Assembly: GCA_035041965.1 (NCBI GenBank)
Contig: JAPYMA010000840.1
Coordinates: forward strand, 283,708 to 347,707
Reading direction: 5' to 3'
Source: Anisakis pegreffii
Lineage: Eukaryota; Nematoda; Chromadorea; Rhabditida; Anisakidae
DNA: 64,000 nucleotides
The notes beneath the pieces are model-generated. The model was not told where the DNA came from and made no database searches. It saw only the letters and a program-made list of their open reading frames with translations. The translations under genes were made by a program, and so were the position numbers. Shown in pieces: positions 38,514 to 52,443 of the stretch (its first letter is position 1; the number at the start of each line of letters is the position of its first letter).

Positions 38514-41500
38514 CTATTCCTTATCTAACTCGTCAAGCCATTGAGCAATCGCGATTGGAAGTGGCGAAAATTCTTTCAGACATTTAATCACCAAATTATC
38601 ATCAACCTGTAATTCGTTGGACAGTTGAAGGGAAAAGAAATTTCTTTCGAAAATTCTCACCATATGCTGAAATTTTCTACAATAATGTTTGAAACTAGCT
38701 AAATTACATTCAAAAATTTGGCGAGATTCGAGTTTTGTTTCATCGAATTCGAGAACAAGCAACAGCACTGAACTGATGCAATTCAAAATTCAATATTCGA
38801 ACAACAATAACAACGAAATATTTAAATAACCTGTAACGAAGTCTTTCTGAATGCGAGTTGCCCATCGAAGTTAACCGATTTCTCCAAAAGTCCATAATCG
38901 GTGAGCGCGTCAAGCTCTTTGAATAAAATGATATCGTCACTAACCGCAAGTGATGCCAAATATGAATTCGTTAAGCGTCGATAACCTGCAAACAATACTT
39001 ATGATTGTTATCATTATGATTATTTTTATTGTTACTATTGATTATTTATAATAATATTATTGATCATTATTTGAATAACTATTGGTATTCTCAATTTTAT
39101 CATCGCTGTTACATGGAACATGCCCATTCAAAATCATATCCATTATTTTGATCAGTTTTCATTAGCCAATATTATTCATGAGAGATACAGTGATGAATAC
39201 ACATCTGAACTCGAGAGATTTCAATGATAATTCAACGAGTCTGACTTTGCAAAATACGTCGATAAGTGTACTGCTTCGAACGATTATTTCGTACCAATCG
39301 AACACAACAAGTCAACAAACACAACTGCCGCAATGTCAAGCCTGCAAATCTTCAGTATTACCACTGTTCTCTTAGAGCTGATCATTAATATCACCATAAT
39401 TATCATTAATATTACCATTACTCTCTTACTTTCCACTGCTATTATTCTTAATGCAGTGCTCCACAAAACACACTCATTACACAACTAAAAATGTCATTTG
39501 GGAGATTTATATTGAAGAAATGACGTCTATCATATTATATTTCATTCATTTTGCTATGTTGAGTTATTCTGCACTATTCAAGATTTATGCCTTAAACACA
39601 CTGATTGTTGATGAATATTATAATGAAGCAACAAATCGCACCTGAAATGATTGCTTCCTTCACGTCATCACAAGGCAAAACGGACTGTTTCGCTTTCGAC
39701 AAAACTTCATAACATTCATTTGTGTTTGATAGATTATGAATATCATCTGCGATCAAATAACAAATAAAAGTTGACGTTATTTGCTTGAGTATTGCATAGC
39801 TACGTCGTTCTTGGTAGATCTCTTTGAGCAGGGCATTCACTGAGCCTTCTTTTAGAAATTCCTTGAAATTTCATATCATTTCAATCTAGCTGCACGGAAT
39901 GATCGCTGATAACAACATTCATAATGATAATTTCGAATGGTATCAAGCTTAACAGTCATGATAAAAACAATAATAATACTAGCAATAGTGATATTGATAG
40001 CAATTATAATAATATCAATAATAATAAAGATGATAACAGTGAATATAATAATGACAATAGCTCTAATCAGTACTCATGACGGAAGGAAGTACGAAAGAAT
40101 GGCTGAAAATGGTGAACTTTCGGAAAAAAATCAGTTGAGATTCAACGAATAAAGATGTTACTTGAACTGATTGATTATGCGTTTGTGCAGATGTTTTATT
40201 CAGTTGCAGAAATTCGCCGAAAGCATTTTTGAAACTATCGAAAGTCATTTGTCGATCAACGAAACTTATCGATATATTCGATAACCGCGATCGAACACGC
40301 TTCTCCAATAATCCAAGACAATCCTCAAATACAAGACACTCAAACTCTTTTAAAAGCTGAGAATTATTCACAGCAGCAATAAACGTTTATCACAGCCAAA
40401 GCAATGCTGACCAACAGATGAGTAATCACTGAACTGTTCAATTGCACCTGTTGAGGCAACCATAAATTAGGGCACAAAATGGATTTGCATCATTCTGTTT
40501 CCGTTCAAAAATCTGGTTGTAATATCACAACATCTATTTATAGCCTTACAATAATGGCGATGGTGATAAAAGAAACAGCAACGTGCGACGTTAATCGTAC
40601 AAAATAACAAAAATAACAAATTTAATAAAAATAATAGTAACAATAATGATTTAAAAAGGAACGAACAGAAAATAGAAACCTGACGTGACGTGACACAAAT
40701 CGCAAATAAAGGTTGATTACGAGTAGCATCAAGTACTTTGTACAAGAGAATCTGCGCGGATCGGATCACGAACTCTTCCAAATTGAGGATAACCACCACA
40801 TACGGTCGTTTCTGAAGAGATTTATCAGCTAACCAAATTCAATGTTTTCGGAAATTCTTGAATGCCTCATATTCTTGCATCAAATTCATCATATAATTAC
40901 ACCACAATTCACATCCTCTTACGAGTGACTTCGGTAAGCTTCCACTATAGATGGAACTATTAGTGAGAGCTTTTGTGACCCATTGAAATTGGAGTGTAAA
41001 AATGAAAAAATCGAATTCAAAAAATTTGAAATTTACAAGTTTCAACTCGAGTTCATCAATAATGCGAACAGCTGACACATCGTTTGCGTGTAATAAACCG
41101 TCAATAAATACAATTTCTATATCTGCCGCATACTTCATAACAACCTGTAAGATGATTTTTTGAATGAGTACGTTCACTGAATACTTCGTTTTAAATGAAA
41201 AACACCATTCTCCAAATGAATTTGGTTATCGGCTCTGAATTCAGAAAGGAATTTCAGTGTAAGAATTCAAAACCTTCCGAACTACGGATGATTTTCCGCT
41301 CGACGGCGGTCCATAGAGAAACACCGATCCACCTTCGTTCGTTTCAGCAAAACTATCCAATAAATTTGTAAGTTTCCTAAAAAGTGATGCGAGATGAGTG
41401 TCTCGGTAATGATTTGTTTACAAATGTGAAATAATTTTGCCGTATTTGTTCGATTATGAATTTTGGAAGATATGATTTTGCCAACTTTTCAGACCGGGAG

Positions 41501-42119
41501 ATCTATTCAAAAGGGGAACTCTAACGGATGGGATCTTCTTTGCAATGAGCATTCATCTCCTTTTTGCTCAGTTATCAAGTGTGATAACTTGAGCGGGATA
41601 TCGCAGTGCATTATAATTGGGCCTAGACTTAGGCTTAGGCTGAGGCAGAGACGGGCTCTTCCGCTATCGCTATGTAGCGAAATAGCGGAGTCATTATTTC
41701 GCTACTGGTGAAATAACGATTCGGTAATGATAGCGGGAGTGCCCATCACTGGGCTGAAGTATCCATCAAACAAGCAGATGTTTCTGTCAAACCGTACTCA
41801 GTTGTATACGATGACAAATAAATGACAGCGTGCTCAGGCTAAGCTTAAGTCCAAATGTAACGCATCGCGATATCCCACTCTGATTACCGCCAATTGCTTA
41901 CAACGAAAATATCGACGAATTCCTTCGAATCTCCCGCTACACATTAAATAATCCACATTTTATCTCATTCCCAATGACATCTTTCATCGAATAATGAGTG
42001 CAAAATTAAACAGCGAATAAGAAGTCGAATACAAAAACGCACTCTATTTGATTCTCGAACCCAATCAATTTGTCGTCGATGTGTTTCAAAATCTTCTGCA
42101 GAACTTTCGTATCGTGCAT
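38514..42119 (-). CDS. orc-4: Origin recognition complex subunit 4 (ORC4), 10 exons
   Basis: ORC4 is an AAA+-type subunit of the nuclear complex that marks replication origins and loads MCM. Exons in translation order: 42119-42043, 41376-41274, 41144-41037, 40982-40866, 40811-40680, 40323-40162, 39861-39642, 39341-39258, 38985-38831, 38606-38514; total 416 aa (human about 436). Family landmarks: QKILKHIDDKLIGFENQIE near the N-terminus; Walker A GPPSSGKSS near residues 46-54; a Walker-B-like VVILNLEEF where many ORC4 proteins have ILDEFD; ICVTSRQDCLGLLEKRVRSRL, matching the conserved LLEKRVKSRF region carrying the arginine finger; and a winged-helix end finishing AQWLDELDKE, like the human VRQWATSSLSWL. 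Exons 3-5 are joined by two 54-nt introns with non-canonical ends (GT-AA at 41036-40983, GC-AG at 40865-40812); the second must be removed because it contains a stop. The start ATG directly follows tttatcag, which could be a trans-splice site. Confidence 0.9.
41591..41880. mobile_element. MITE-like element with roughly 45-bp imperfect terminal inverted repeats
   Basis: The left end starts gagcgggatatcgc and continues to a GGCTTAGGCTGAGG segment. The reverse complement of the right end starts gagtgggatatcgc and continues to CTTAGCCTGAGC. The two ends match at most positions over about 45 bp. The interior (about 200 bp) has no coding frame and includes a smaller inverted repeat, ccgctatcgcta / tagcgaaatagcgg (41671-41698). 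It is inserted in orc-4 intron 1 (41377-42042). A target-site duplication is not clear (tgataa left, tgatta right). Confidence 0.65.
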
Positions 42120-45100
42120 CTGATAAACAATTTAACTTTTCAAAGTATTCAATAAATTATGTGGAAGCGCAATGACAATTTCAACACTCCAATCAATCAA
42201 ATTCATTAGTAAGCTCAAGTCGAAATAGTCATCTTCTCAAATTACTCAGGCTTAATACTTCTTTTCGTCTTCGCGTAAATTTTTGGTTTTTTCTTGATCA
42301 TCAACCTTAAAACGCAAATTGGAATCGTTCTAGATGCTATTCATTCTGATTCAATGCCACTCTAAAACCTTCGCGACTCTTCAGAAAGACCCGAAGAATC
42401 GTTTATATGCTTTTTTCTGACAGAATTTGTACATTTGAAGCATCCTGAAAAAACTGTTATCCACCCAATGCATGCCAAGATAGTTTCTGATCTCATTCCG
42501 ATTTTCGCTAGTGAAAGAAAGTGGTCGCTGATGACTAGAGAGACCGAGTATTGCAGCATTGCGCAATCCGGATCAGCCACTAATTCAACTACGACGACGA
42601 ACAGCCGAACAAACGTCAATTCGTAACTAAGTTTCATCGTGCATTATCTTATCCAAATCTGCTTATTTTTTGGAGGACTCAATCGATGCAGTTGATCCAA
42701 TCCCTTGGTGTGCATTCAGATACCAGCTATGATGACGATGATCATGTTGATAGAATTCATAAAGCCGACATCAACGTCGAAGTGATATGATTCATGCAAA
42801 AGAGAAACATCTCGGTTGTGCGACAAAAAATCTCAAAAGCTATGTTCGAGTCACGTTTGACGTCAGCTCAAATTTCGAGAACCCCTCCATGCGACGTTAT
42901 CAATTGAGGAAACGTGAGGGCAGTACGGAATGAAAATGCATTCGATAATTTAGCTCTGAGTGCATATCAAATCATTTCTGTGCGATTGAATAGTTCTTGA
43001 TGGCATTTTTCATTTGTCGAGGACATTCAAATGAACATTTGAATGGACAATGAAGAACGTTGAACAACATTAGCCCCAAAGCAGCCATGAGCAATACTTC
43101 AGAGTCAAATTCTTAGTTACGAAGAAAAAATCCATCTCATAGTTAAGATTAATTGATAGAATAAAAAGCCAGCAAAAGAGGTCGTGAAGACCATTCGATT
43201 GTATCCGAATGAATTCGGATTCACCGGTCAAATGACTATCTGCGTTCAGCTGAGTGCCACGGGTGAATAACTCGATTTACGCTAAACAAGTTTCATAATG
43301 ACGAGAAAAGGAATTTGATGGACACGATCAATTCCTACTCCATGCAATCATGTTGTAATGCTCGTTATTCCCCAAATCGCTCGAATAGCATATACTCTGA
43401 CTTAAGCTAACAAGAGCATTCGCGATCATCGCAGTTGATTTCAATTGTTTACAGACTTACATTTGGCCACCCCTCCATGGCTTCTTTTTGGCTGTAATCT
43501 GAGAACTGCTCTTGATAACAGAACTTCACAGAATAGTAAACTATATCAACCGATTGCGATAATTTTATGACCTTGTCAAAAATATTTTATAAGTGATTGT
43601 TATGGAGCATTGATCCATCATGATGAATGGATCTTCATTTAACGTTACATCACTGCTAAGCAGTCGATTCATAACCACCAAAATATTCACTCATCTAATC
43701 AAGATAAGAAAAGGTACAATACACACTCCATGTATATCTCAGATATGGGTTTGTTCACTGAGATGTGATTCATTTTAAGGCATGACCAGATAAACACTGT
43801 TCAAGTTCTGATTTTGTGTGCAAGCACGTTTTATTCGATGAAAAGAAAAGATACAAATACAGAAATATTGTTGTAATAAAAGCTATTCAACTTTAATAAT
43901 AGTCATGATGGTGACGGTAAAATAATCGAAATAATTAATACGAGCATAACTGTAATAGTCAGAACGATAGCAATAATGACAACTGTAATAATCATTGTAA
44001 AGACAAGATGAAGTGCGTTTGAATCGCAGAAATCGCTAAATTCTATCGAAGTGTATTGCTGAAATTATTTGAGTATACAAGCGAAAAATTTTAAAAAGCA
44101 ATCATAAAACAAATTGTATTCATATACACACATATATATATTACTGAAAAATAAATAATATTAGCTGAAATGATCCATTAAAAAATATAATCATTTCAAA
44201 ACAAATTGAATGATTCAAAATCTGAATTTCAATTCACTCGGCTTCCTTAAAACAACGAAACGATATCATTAGGGCATTGAAACTGATGCCTACTCGCTTC
44301 ACTAATGCAGTACATCTCTAGAGACACGCTCGAAATGAGCATTTTCATCAAGACCGAAAAAAATTATCAAACTATTCTAGAATTAGTCAGAGTTTTGAAG
44401 AAAACCAAAAAATTCAACTGCTCAATGTTCGCGCAACCGCTTTCAATTCCAAGTATGCTGTAACCACAAAATCAATCATAACTTCTGAACACGATATACG
44501 TGTATATTTCAGGAAATTTCTGCTAATACTATTACTTACATTAGTAATATATACACTATGATATATTCAAAAAATTAACAAGTCACATACGCGACACAAA
44601 ACCAGAATCGTATTGAATAATATTACAAGAACGTGCAAAATCGTTGGATGACGTAAAAAACATCATCGCAAAACCATTCGAAAACAGTGGAAGTGTAACT
44701 CAAGATGAAACGAATAAAAACGAAACACACTTTACAATGGAAGAACAAAGCAACTCTCGCAAAGGTCAAAACATCGAACACAACAACAAAAACCAATCAA
44801 CATTTCTTCAACATAATCTAATGTGATAAAGACAATCAGGATACAAAAAAATCAAAAAAAATCGCGTATGCGACGAATCAAAAATTGGAAAAACACTTAA
44901 ATAAAATATCATACTTAATCCAAAATGATTACCATTTACAATGTGAATGAATAAAATTCGTTGCAGATAATCAACACCATTAAAACAGTGCGGGCCATTA
45001 ACCATACAAACGGCAAGAAATCATCCTAGAAAACATTTATCAAGAAAAAGAACAGATTAGAAACAGAACAGAGCAAGACAGAACAAAAAATCTCCAAGAA

Positions 45101-48100
45101 AGCTGTCGAAATAGGGAAACTGATAATTGTGGGGAAAAAAACTCAAAAAGAATGACGTATATGAATAAAAAATTATGAAGCATTTAATGACAACAGAGAT
45201 ATGAAATGTATCCGCAGACAATAAACCGATAATATAACTGAAGATAATAATTATTTGGATAAAGATAATAACCAAAACAGCATTGATAATGAAAAGGGTA
45301 ATACTAAGAATGATGGAAAGGATAAAGTATTAACGTAATTGAGCTTTTAATATCATCGAATATGAAGCAACGATTCAAATTAATGAATATTGAATACGTG
45401 AGACATTTTGGTCATTCACCGAACATTTAATTTGGATAAACACACAAATGTACGAACATAAATACATATAAATGAACTTATAATGACCACTCTTGAGACG
45501 GCACTAAATAAATGAGGAAATAATGATAACAGGACGATAAGAGAATGATTAATTATATTATTGACGATAATGAACGATGAATGATTTACTTTGCATAAAC
45601 TCAGCAGATTCATCGCTGGCTTTCTGCTGCCCCGACCATTTCCCCAACAATCTACTTGAATGACATTCGTGCTTCCATACGATCAGACAACCACCTTGGA
45701 AAGATCGCTGAGCAATCACGAACGAAATACGAAAAAAGTTAATCGACGATAATTTGCTACCGTAATCGAATCCGCCGATATCCCATGATTTCTCACCAGT
45801 CACGTGAAGGGGAATTCGCCGTCTATGAGATTCACTGTTCTGTCTCTCTCAATAGTTTTTTTGCGTACACTCAAATGATAAATCGTACGATTGATTTCGA
45901 GAAAATTCATCAAACATTACAAAATGAATTACAAAAAAGCAAATGGAGTATTTCAAATATGATTCATATAACACCGAAGAAGACGAGCAAATTTGACTGG
46001 AAGTATTTGATTGCGGAATAATATAGAGATGGATAGGTCCATTGTATGTTAGAATATAAAAATGAATTAATATTTTCACTCAGATTGCATAATACGAGTG
46101 TATTATATGGGCAACAAAATCTGGAATCCATTATTACCAACCCAGATTCGAATGGAAAAATGCAGTTGCCACTACATTTTCGCTGTGAAAATTCATTTAA
46201 CGGGCAAATAAACTTTCAAATGGAGCAGCAGAAAGCGATGTATTAGAAAAGTGATTTTTATGAGTAAGTAAAATATTTTACAGTCAATAACCGGATTAAT
46301 TTCTGGCTGGAAATGATCAAGTTTTTGGTGGATGAAGAATATTTCATATTCAATTCAAAAGTAGAACATTGAAATTGACAAAATGTCGTCAAAAATTTTG
46401 CGAACAAAATCTGCAAAATTATCTCAAATTCCGGAATTACTTACAAATGACTGAAACAATTCGAGAATATGGTATTCTGTTGGAAACTTTCAAATGAACA
46501 CAATTGAGCTGACGGGATTTCTCAAAAATAAAAGTTTCACTTGTTAAAACCACCTAAAACCCAATGAAAATCAAGAATCGCAAACAAATGCATCGCACGT
46601 TAAGATGAGAAACGAATTCAAAAACAATAAATTTCAGAAGTCAAAAACAGGCGACTGAAACATCGATCTGCATACAAATACAAACCAAAAAAAACGAACA
46701 GATAAGCAAAAATCAATCAATAAAATTGGAAAAAATATACAGTTTAAAAGAATTTTTTTGGATTTTTCGGTTTTTCATCGTCAAAACAAATAATAATAAA
46801 TAAATGAATTTGCAAACATTTACGTACAATTCTCGCGTAATCGAAATTCGACATATTCGCGCACGCGACATTTTTTAAAATAATTTCAAAGATACAATTT
46901 CATGCAAAGATTACAAAACAAAAAAAAAACTGTGAATAAGAAGGCAATACAGCTCCAGTGTGAAGAAGCGGATGAATAAGATGAATAAATGAATGGCAGC
47001 AGTACACATGTGTGATTTAGTTGAGTAGAAACAATTCATACAATAAAAATATTGAGAAGAAAATTGGATTGGTGAATGAAAAGGAACCAATTCTGATCCA
47101 AAATCAATATCAACAATGATCGGTATCATTTGCGAAGAAGGAATATCTCTCCTCGTAACCCAAACAAGCATTCGATATTTCAGAAATCAAAATTCAAAGA
47201 AGCCAAAAACAAGGAATCACACTACTGAAGTTGAAATTTCGACTAGAAATTCAAAAATGTATATTTTCGAATGCAGCTTATCTCTCTGTTTGAATCAATC
47301 ACACCACTATGGTTATTCATTTCAAATGGCCTGAACGAAACGCCAAGTATGGAGAGTCATTCATTTTAATCCCATAAATAATGCTTACAGTTAGCGATTT
47401 TCCATCTCATCTTTTAACGAGAAAAGAAATTATCCATCAAAATTTATCGTTTGCTTCATACCAAAATGTCATGAGGATCCACAACGCCTAAACACACAAT
47501 CGATACGATTATGCCAGTCAAGTGTACCTCTACCATACTAATGGATGAGAATGAAAAATTTTTCGGACAGATAAAGAGATGAGATATCATTGAAATATGA
47601 TTAATGAGTACGATGAACAATCAATCAACTGGATATAAGAACGAATACAAATCAAATCAAATCAATAGTGTCTCGTTTGATGAATAAGTGTAATAACCCG
47701 TAACGAATGAATTTCAATGAAAAGATGAAAAACAATAATGAACAACCAAACCAAGCCGCGTGCAATAACTCTAATTATAATGGATGAACGATGATCGAAA
47801 TAATGCATCAAATCATTTTCAATAATATAGCCAATATACCGCATTCAAAACACAAAACTGAACAAACAAATAAACAATATCAACGAGACAAATCAAACCC
47901 GAATAATATTCACAGAGTGAGAAAGTTGTTGAAAACAGTTAAGAATTATTTTTAAACGTTCGAAATTGACAACTAAACTGATCGTGAATTTCGATAAACG
48001 GATAGAAATAATGATGACGAAAAAAAAATCAAAATTTGAACAAAAAAGCCGAATAACTAAACAAGCCACAGTAAACCAATCAATTTCAATAAGAACTCTT

Positions 48101-51100
48101 AAAACGAAACGAAAAAGATAAAACCAAAACAAAAAAATAATAATGATATAAGATAATAGAGTAATGTAATGTAAAGACTGACTCGCTGAAGTTGAGATCA
48201 TCTGTTTGATAAAATATTAAAAGTAACAATCATAATAAGGATAACAACAACAATCATGAACCAATAGCATCATTAATATTTATAATGAATACTAATCGTG
48301 ATGATAATTATAACTCTTAAGGAAACATTATTTGGAGGACAGAAACAATCTGAATGAGTGAATATCAAAGCAAATTAATACGATATTAAAGACAAGAGTA
48401 ATATCGTACACTCAAATATCAATTTCATTGTCATAAATTGTGTCGTAGAGTAAAATCAAAATGAATTATAATAACTAATTGGGGCGCATTTAAAAGTTTC
48501 GACGAAACATCGGAGTAAAACCAATAAATCGTATATCAGAAGGATGAATGTTGCGAACAACAGAACAAAGAAAAGCATAGCACAACACAGCAAACATGTA
48601 ATTAAGATGATATACGCATCAATATTGAAGGACGACGAGTAGTCTGAGGGATTGATTCATTACTGATTACTGCTTCATTGATGATTGATTTTATAAAACC
48701 AAACAAACTGACGGAAACCAAAGAAAAATTCAATAGACATCCAATCTAACCACTAAACATCAAAGTGAGAAATATGAAAACATGAAAATTTTTGGGTGAC
48801 TGCATTTGCAAAATGATGACAATAATGAATGATAACACGTAATAAACGAAATGAAGTCATCTAACGATAAGAACAGAATCATTGTGTTATAATAGCATTT
48901 GTGCTGCTCATAAATTTCGAATGATGATTTCGTAAAGAAAGCTCAAAAGATAACATACACAATAACGACCATTCGCAAAAATCAAACTGGGAACCAACAG
49001 GACGAAACTACTAATCAACAACAACAACAAAAACATAGAATGAAAATGGATAATAAGAGAAATCAAACGTGATCAATCAATCGCTAAACATCGCATTGAT
49101 GTTGATTACTAGAATAGAACAGAATACAGCATATTATTATGCACAGTAATGAGCATTGATGAAGGCGATTCACTCGAAAAGTAGAAGACAACGTTTGGAC
49201 AACTCAAGAGGAAAACTAATAATTCTCACTTAATTAAACTGGATTACTGAAAATAAACTTTGATGTCAAATGCTGGTTGAGAAGAGATATCAGAAAAGTG
49301 TTGCATCAACAGCTAATTGATGCCTACGATAAAGGACCGCGACAATTGAAAAATATCATCAAATCAAGCAGAATCGAAAAAAATCTACGGGGAATTCGAA
49401 TGGGAAATGAAAGCGTTTAAGAGAAATATTAACGAATATAAAAGATTCGAAAGAACGACGTAATTTTGTAACTCAATCAAATGAAGAAACAATTCATTTG
49501 AAGAGCTGATCGAATGAAACACTACAAACAGAACGATTTCAAAAAGCTGCATTCAAATTTGTAAATACTCTTTACGTGCTCAGACTGAATTGAACAACTC
49601 ACAACCAAAACTAATACACACTAAATCAATTGACAACAAAGAAATCCGTCCGTTCCCCTCAAAATCATTTCAATCAAACTTCATTCAGAAGTTGAAAGAA
49701 ATCCTCAAAACTGAAAATCTTTCTCATCAGTGATCTTGAGCATTCATTTCCTTTGAATTGAAGAGAAAGCAATGGAAATTTAACCCATCAAAAATGAAAC
49801 GATTTGTTTTTTTTCTTTCCGTCCGAGAGGGGAACGTAACGGAAACAGATTGATGAATGAACGAGAATGATACTTATGCGAATTGTGAAGAAGAAAATCA
49901 ACACGATTGAACTATTAAAATTCAAATTATTTCAAACACAACACAACAAAATCAAAAAAAAAACATCGAAAATGGAAAATTTGAGAGGCAGCCCGTGTTC
50001 AGCATTGAATACATCACAAAACAATTTGGAAAGAATAAAGAAGCAAAACTCAACTTCGAGAAATATTATATTCGTGACCATTCGAATTAAAAGAGATATA
50101 CACGATTTTTGTTCCAAGAAATTGTTGAAACAAAAATTGAAGAATAATAACAATAATTGAAACAATCTCTGTTGCAACAATTGATGTTTTGATGGGAGGA
50201 AATCATTCAAAATGATACCTTCGGAAAAGGAATCAAACTGAGTTCTTCCGGATTACGGAAAGCGAATTTTACGATGAATGAAAAACAAACAATTCCGTAA
50301 TTAAACAATTTTTTTGGTGAATTTTTTCTAGTAACCAGTAAGAAATAAATGCTGACCTGAACAGAAGCGAATTTTCGTTAGTTTTATTTAGTTAGCTCCT
50401 TTTTCCTTTTCGATCTCCGAACCCATCAAAACAAGCAATTAATTACCTATAGAGAATAGTGGTGCATTCGTTCTATAGAAATCAATCAAAATTGAACGAA
50501 AAATGTTGCGAATTAGACATCGATGAAATGACGATCAAAACTAATGGAACACTCTTCAAACCGGCAATGTATCAGAATATAAAATACGAGTTCCCATAAT
50601 GAACAAGAAAATAATACTGCTTAAAAATCATTCTAAACAACACGAAACAATAAATGAACAAATAATCAATTGATAAATGAATATACAACAAAAGAAACGC
50701 GAAGTGATTGAGTTTAAAAGGCCACAATAGCACCGTAGAGCACATATAGCATTATTCACTGAACGAACGATTAGGAGAGACAAACGACGAGATATTGTCA
50801 AACGGTTTTGAAGTTAATTGATTCAAACATTAATCTATGATTTGCATATACCATCATTTGAACTTACACGAGAGAGATACTTCGTAAAGTGAACATAAGA
50901 ATAACGTAATGAATTCATCCATTTCGTAACAATTACTAAGGTTGAATTCAATATCAAATAATGGTATTATCGAAAATAAGTATTTTTCTTGTGATAGACA
51001 GATAGATAGAACGGATGGACATCGATTCACTTAAACTGATAAGCACTACACATCAATTACTGAAGGAATGCTTAATTGAAATCTCAATGATCGATCACAC

Positions 51101-52443
51101 TCAACAGTTTGATACAGTTCGATCGCGTCTTCATTTGATCAGTTTATGTGCTGCGCTATCATTGTTCAATTTATCACGCATTATTACCATCAATATTGAT
51201 GACTGCTGTGCAAACACTAGGCGTTCTATTGAAACACTGAATTCAAAATATTAAGTTGAATAAAAATTACTGAACCTTTCTCTCCATGAACACATAAACT
51301 GAGCAAACGAAGCGAACTGCTGTAGTCAAATAACGAAAAATGCGCTCTCTAACATCACTGACAGAATCCTATCAATTTGAATAAGAGCACAGTTGTTGCG
51401 TTACATTAGATGTGATGATAGTAGCAGAGTTGATTCGAATAAATCAACTGTGATGAGCGATAACAATGATGACGATAACCAAAATAACAGTAATAACAAG
51501 AATCGGTTATTACCATTACTATCATACACGCATTGCTATCATTCAACGACAAAACATTACCAAAATTCTGTTATGGATTGTCCAAGTGACTTGTTGATGG
51601 ATTTGACTACGTATAATAATAATAATAACGCTCTGGGACAACTATTATCGCATCAAACAATAAAATTCTAAACAAGCTGATCGTTAATGAAAGGCACACG
51701 TACAAACACTCACAAAAGCGTGCCCCAACGAACGTTTCTATCCGAAACGCTCCATTCGCACTCAAAAAAGCACTCCATGTTTTCAGTTCTCGTCAACAGT
51801 TTTCAACGATAACATTTCAAGCAAATCCAACATATTATTTTAAAGAATCACATTACAAAACACCCTTATATATCACTTCATAAAATTCTTCAGTAATACA
51901 CTGGGTAAATTTTTTCGCTTGAAATGATATGCTCTGACAAACAAATAGAATAGAACTTAAAACTTGAAGCGCTTTTTCTCAAAAATAGAAAATAATAAAT
52001 TTAGCGCAACAGAAGATGATAACCGAGGTTGTTGTCTCATTTGAAAGAGGGAGCGAAACAGACGTGCATAAAAATCGTCCAAAAGTGCAGATGATTTTCA
52101 TGGATCCATCAAATGATCAGATAAGAATGAGATAAAACAAAACAAGACGATGTTGAAATGCATCAAGATGAATGAATTTGTCAAATATGACTGAAATCAT
52201 GCACAAAAAGTACATAATCAAATAAAAACAATCAATCCATCAATAAACCAAATCAATGAAGGCATTAAATGAATGCCACTCAAGATCGCGTAACTAAATA
52301 CCTACTCTACAAGCATGAAACAATGAATTCAGTTACGAACAATCAATAGGAAATGTTGATTGTAATTTGGATCATACCATTAAAATTGGTGTTATTCGTT
52401 ATCGTAATATTGATTAGATATTACTGAATATGTAACAATACGA
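42120..52443. other. 10-kb AT-rich spacer between orc-4 and the TRIM-NHL gene
   Basis: The region is rich in AT and simple AAT/ATAAT runs and lacks long open frames with coding-like composition, apart from the block at 45558-45803. Part of its left edge must hold orc-4 promoter sequence, and part of its right edge the 3' UTR of the TRIM-NHL gene. Confidence 0.6.
45558..45803 (-). other. Coding-like block of unknown identity
   Basis: This is the only stretch of the 42-52 kb spacer with raised GC and varied amino-acid use. The minus-strand frame is open for about 80 codons and includes VTGEKSWDIGGFDYGSKL and HECHSSRLLGKWSGQQ. No start with context, splice partner or known domain could be found. 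It could be an exon of an unseen gene or a decayed mobile element. Confidence 0.25.

Noticed and set aside
40063..40161. Extension of the ORC4 exon past 40162
   Set aside because: A good donor (GTTCAA|gtaaca) and family alignment end the exon at 40162; the rest is AT-rich intron.
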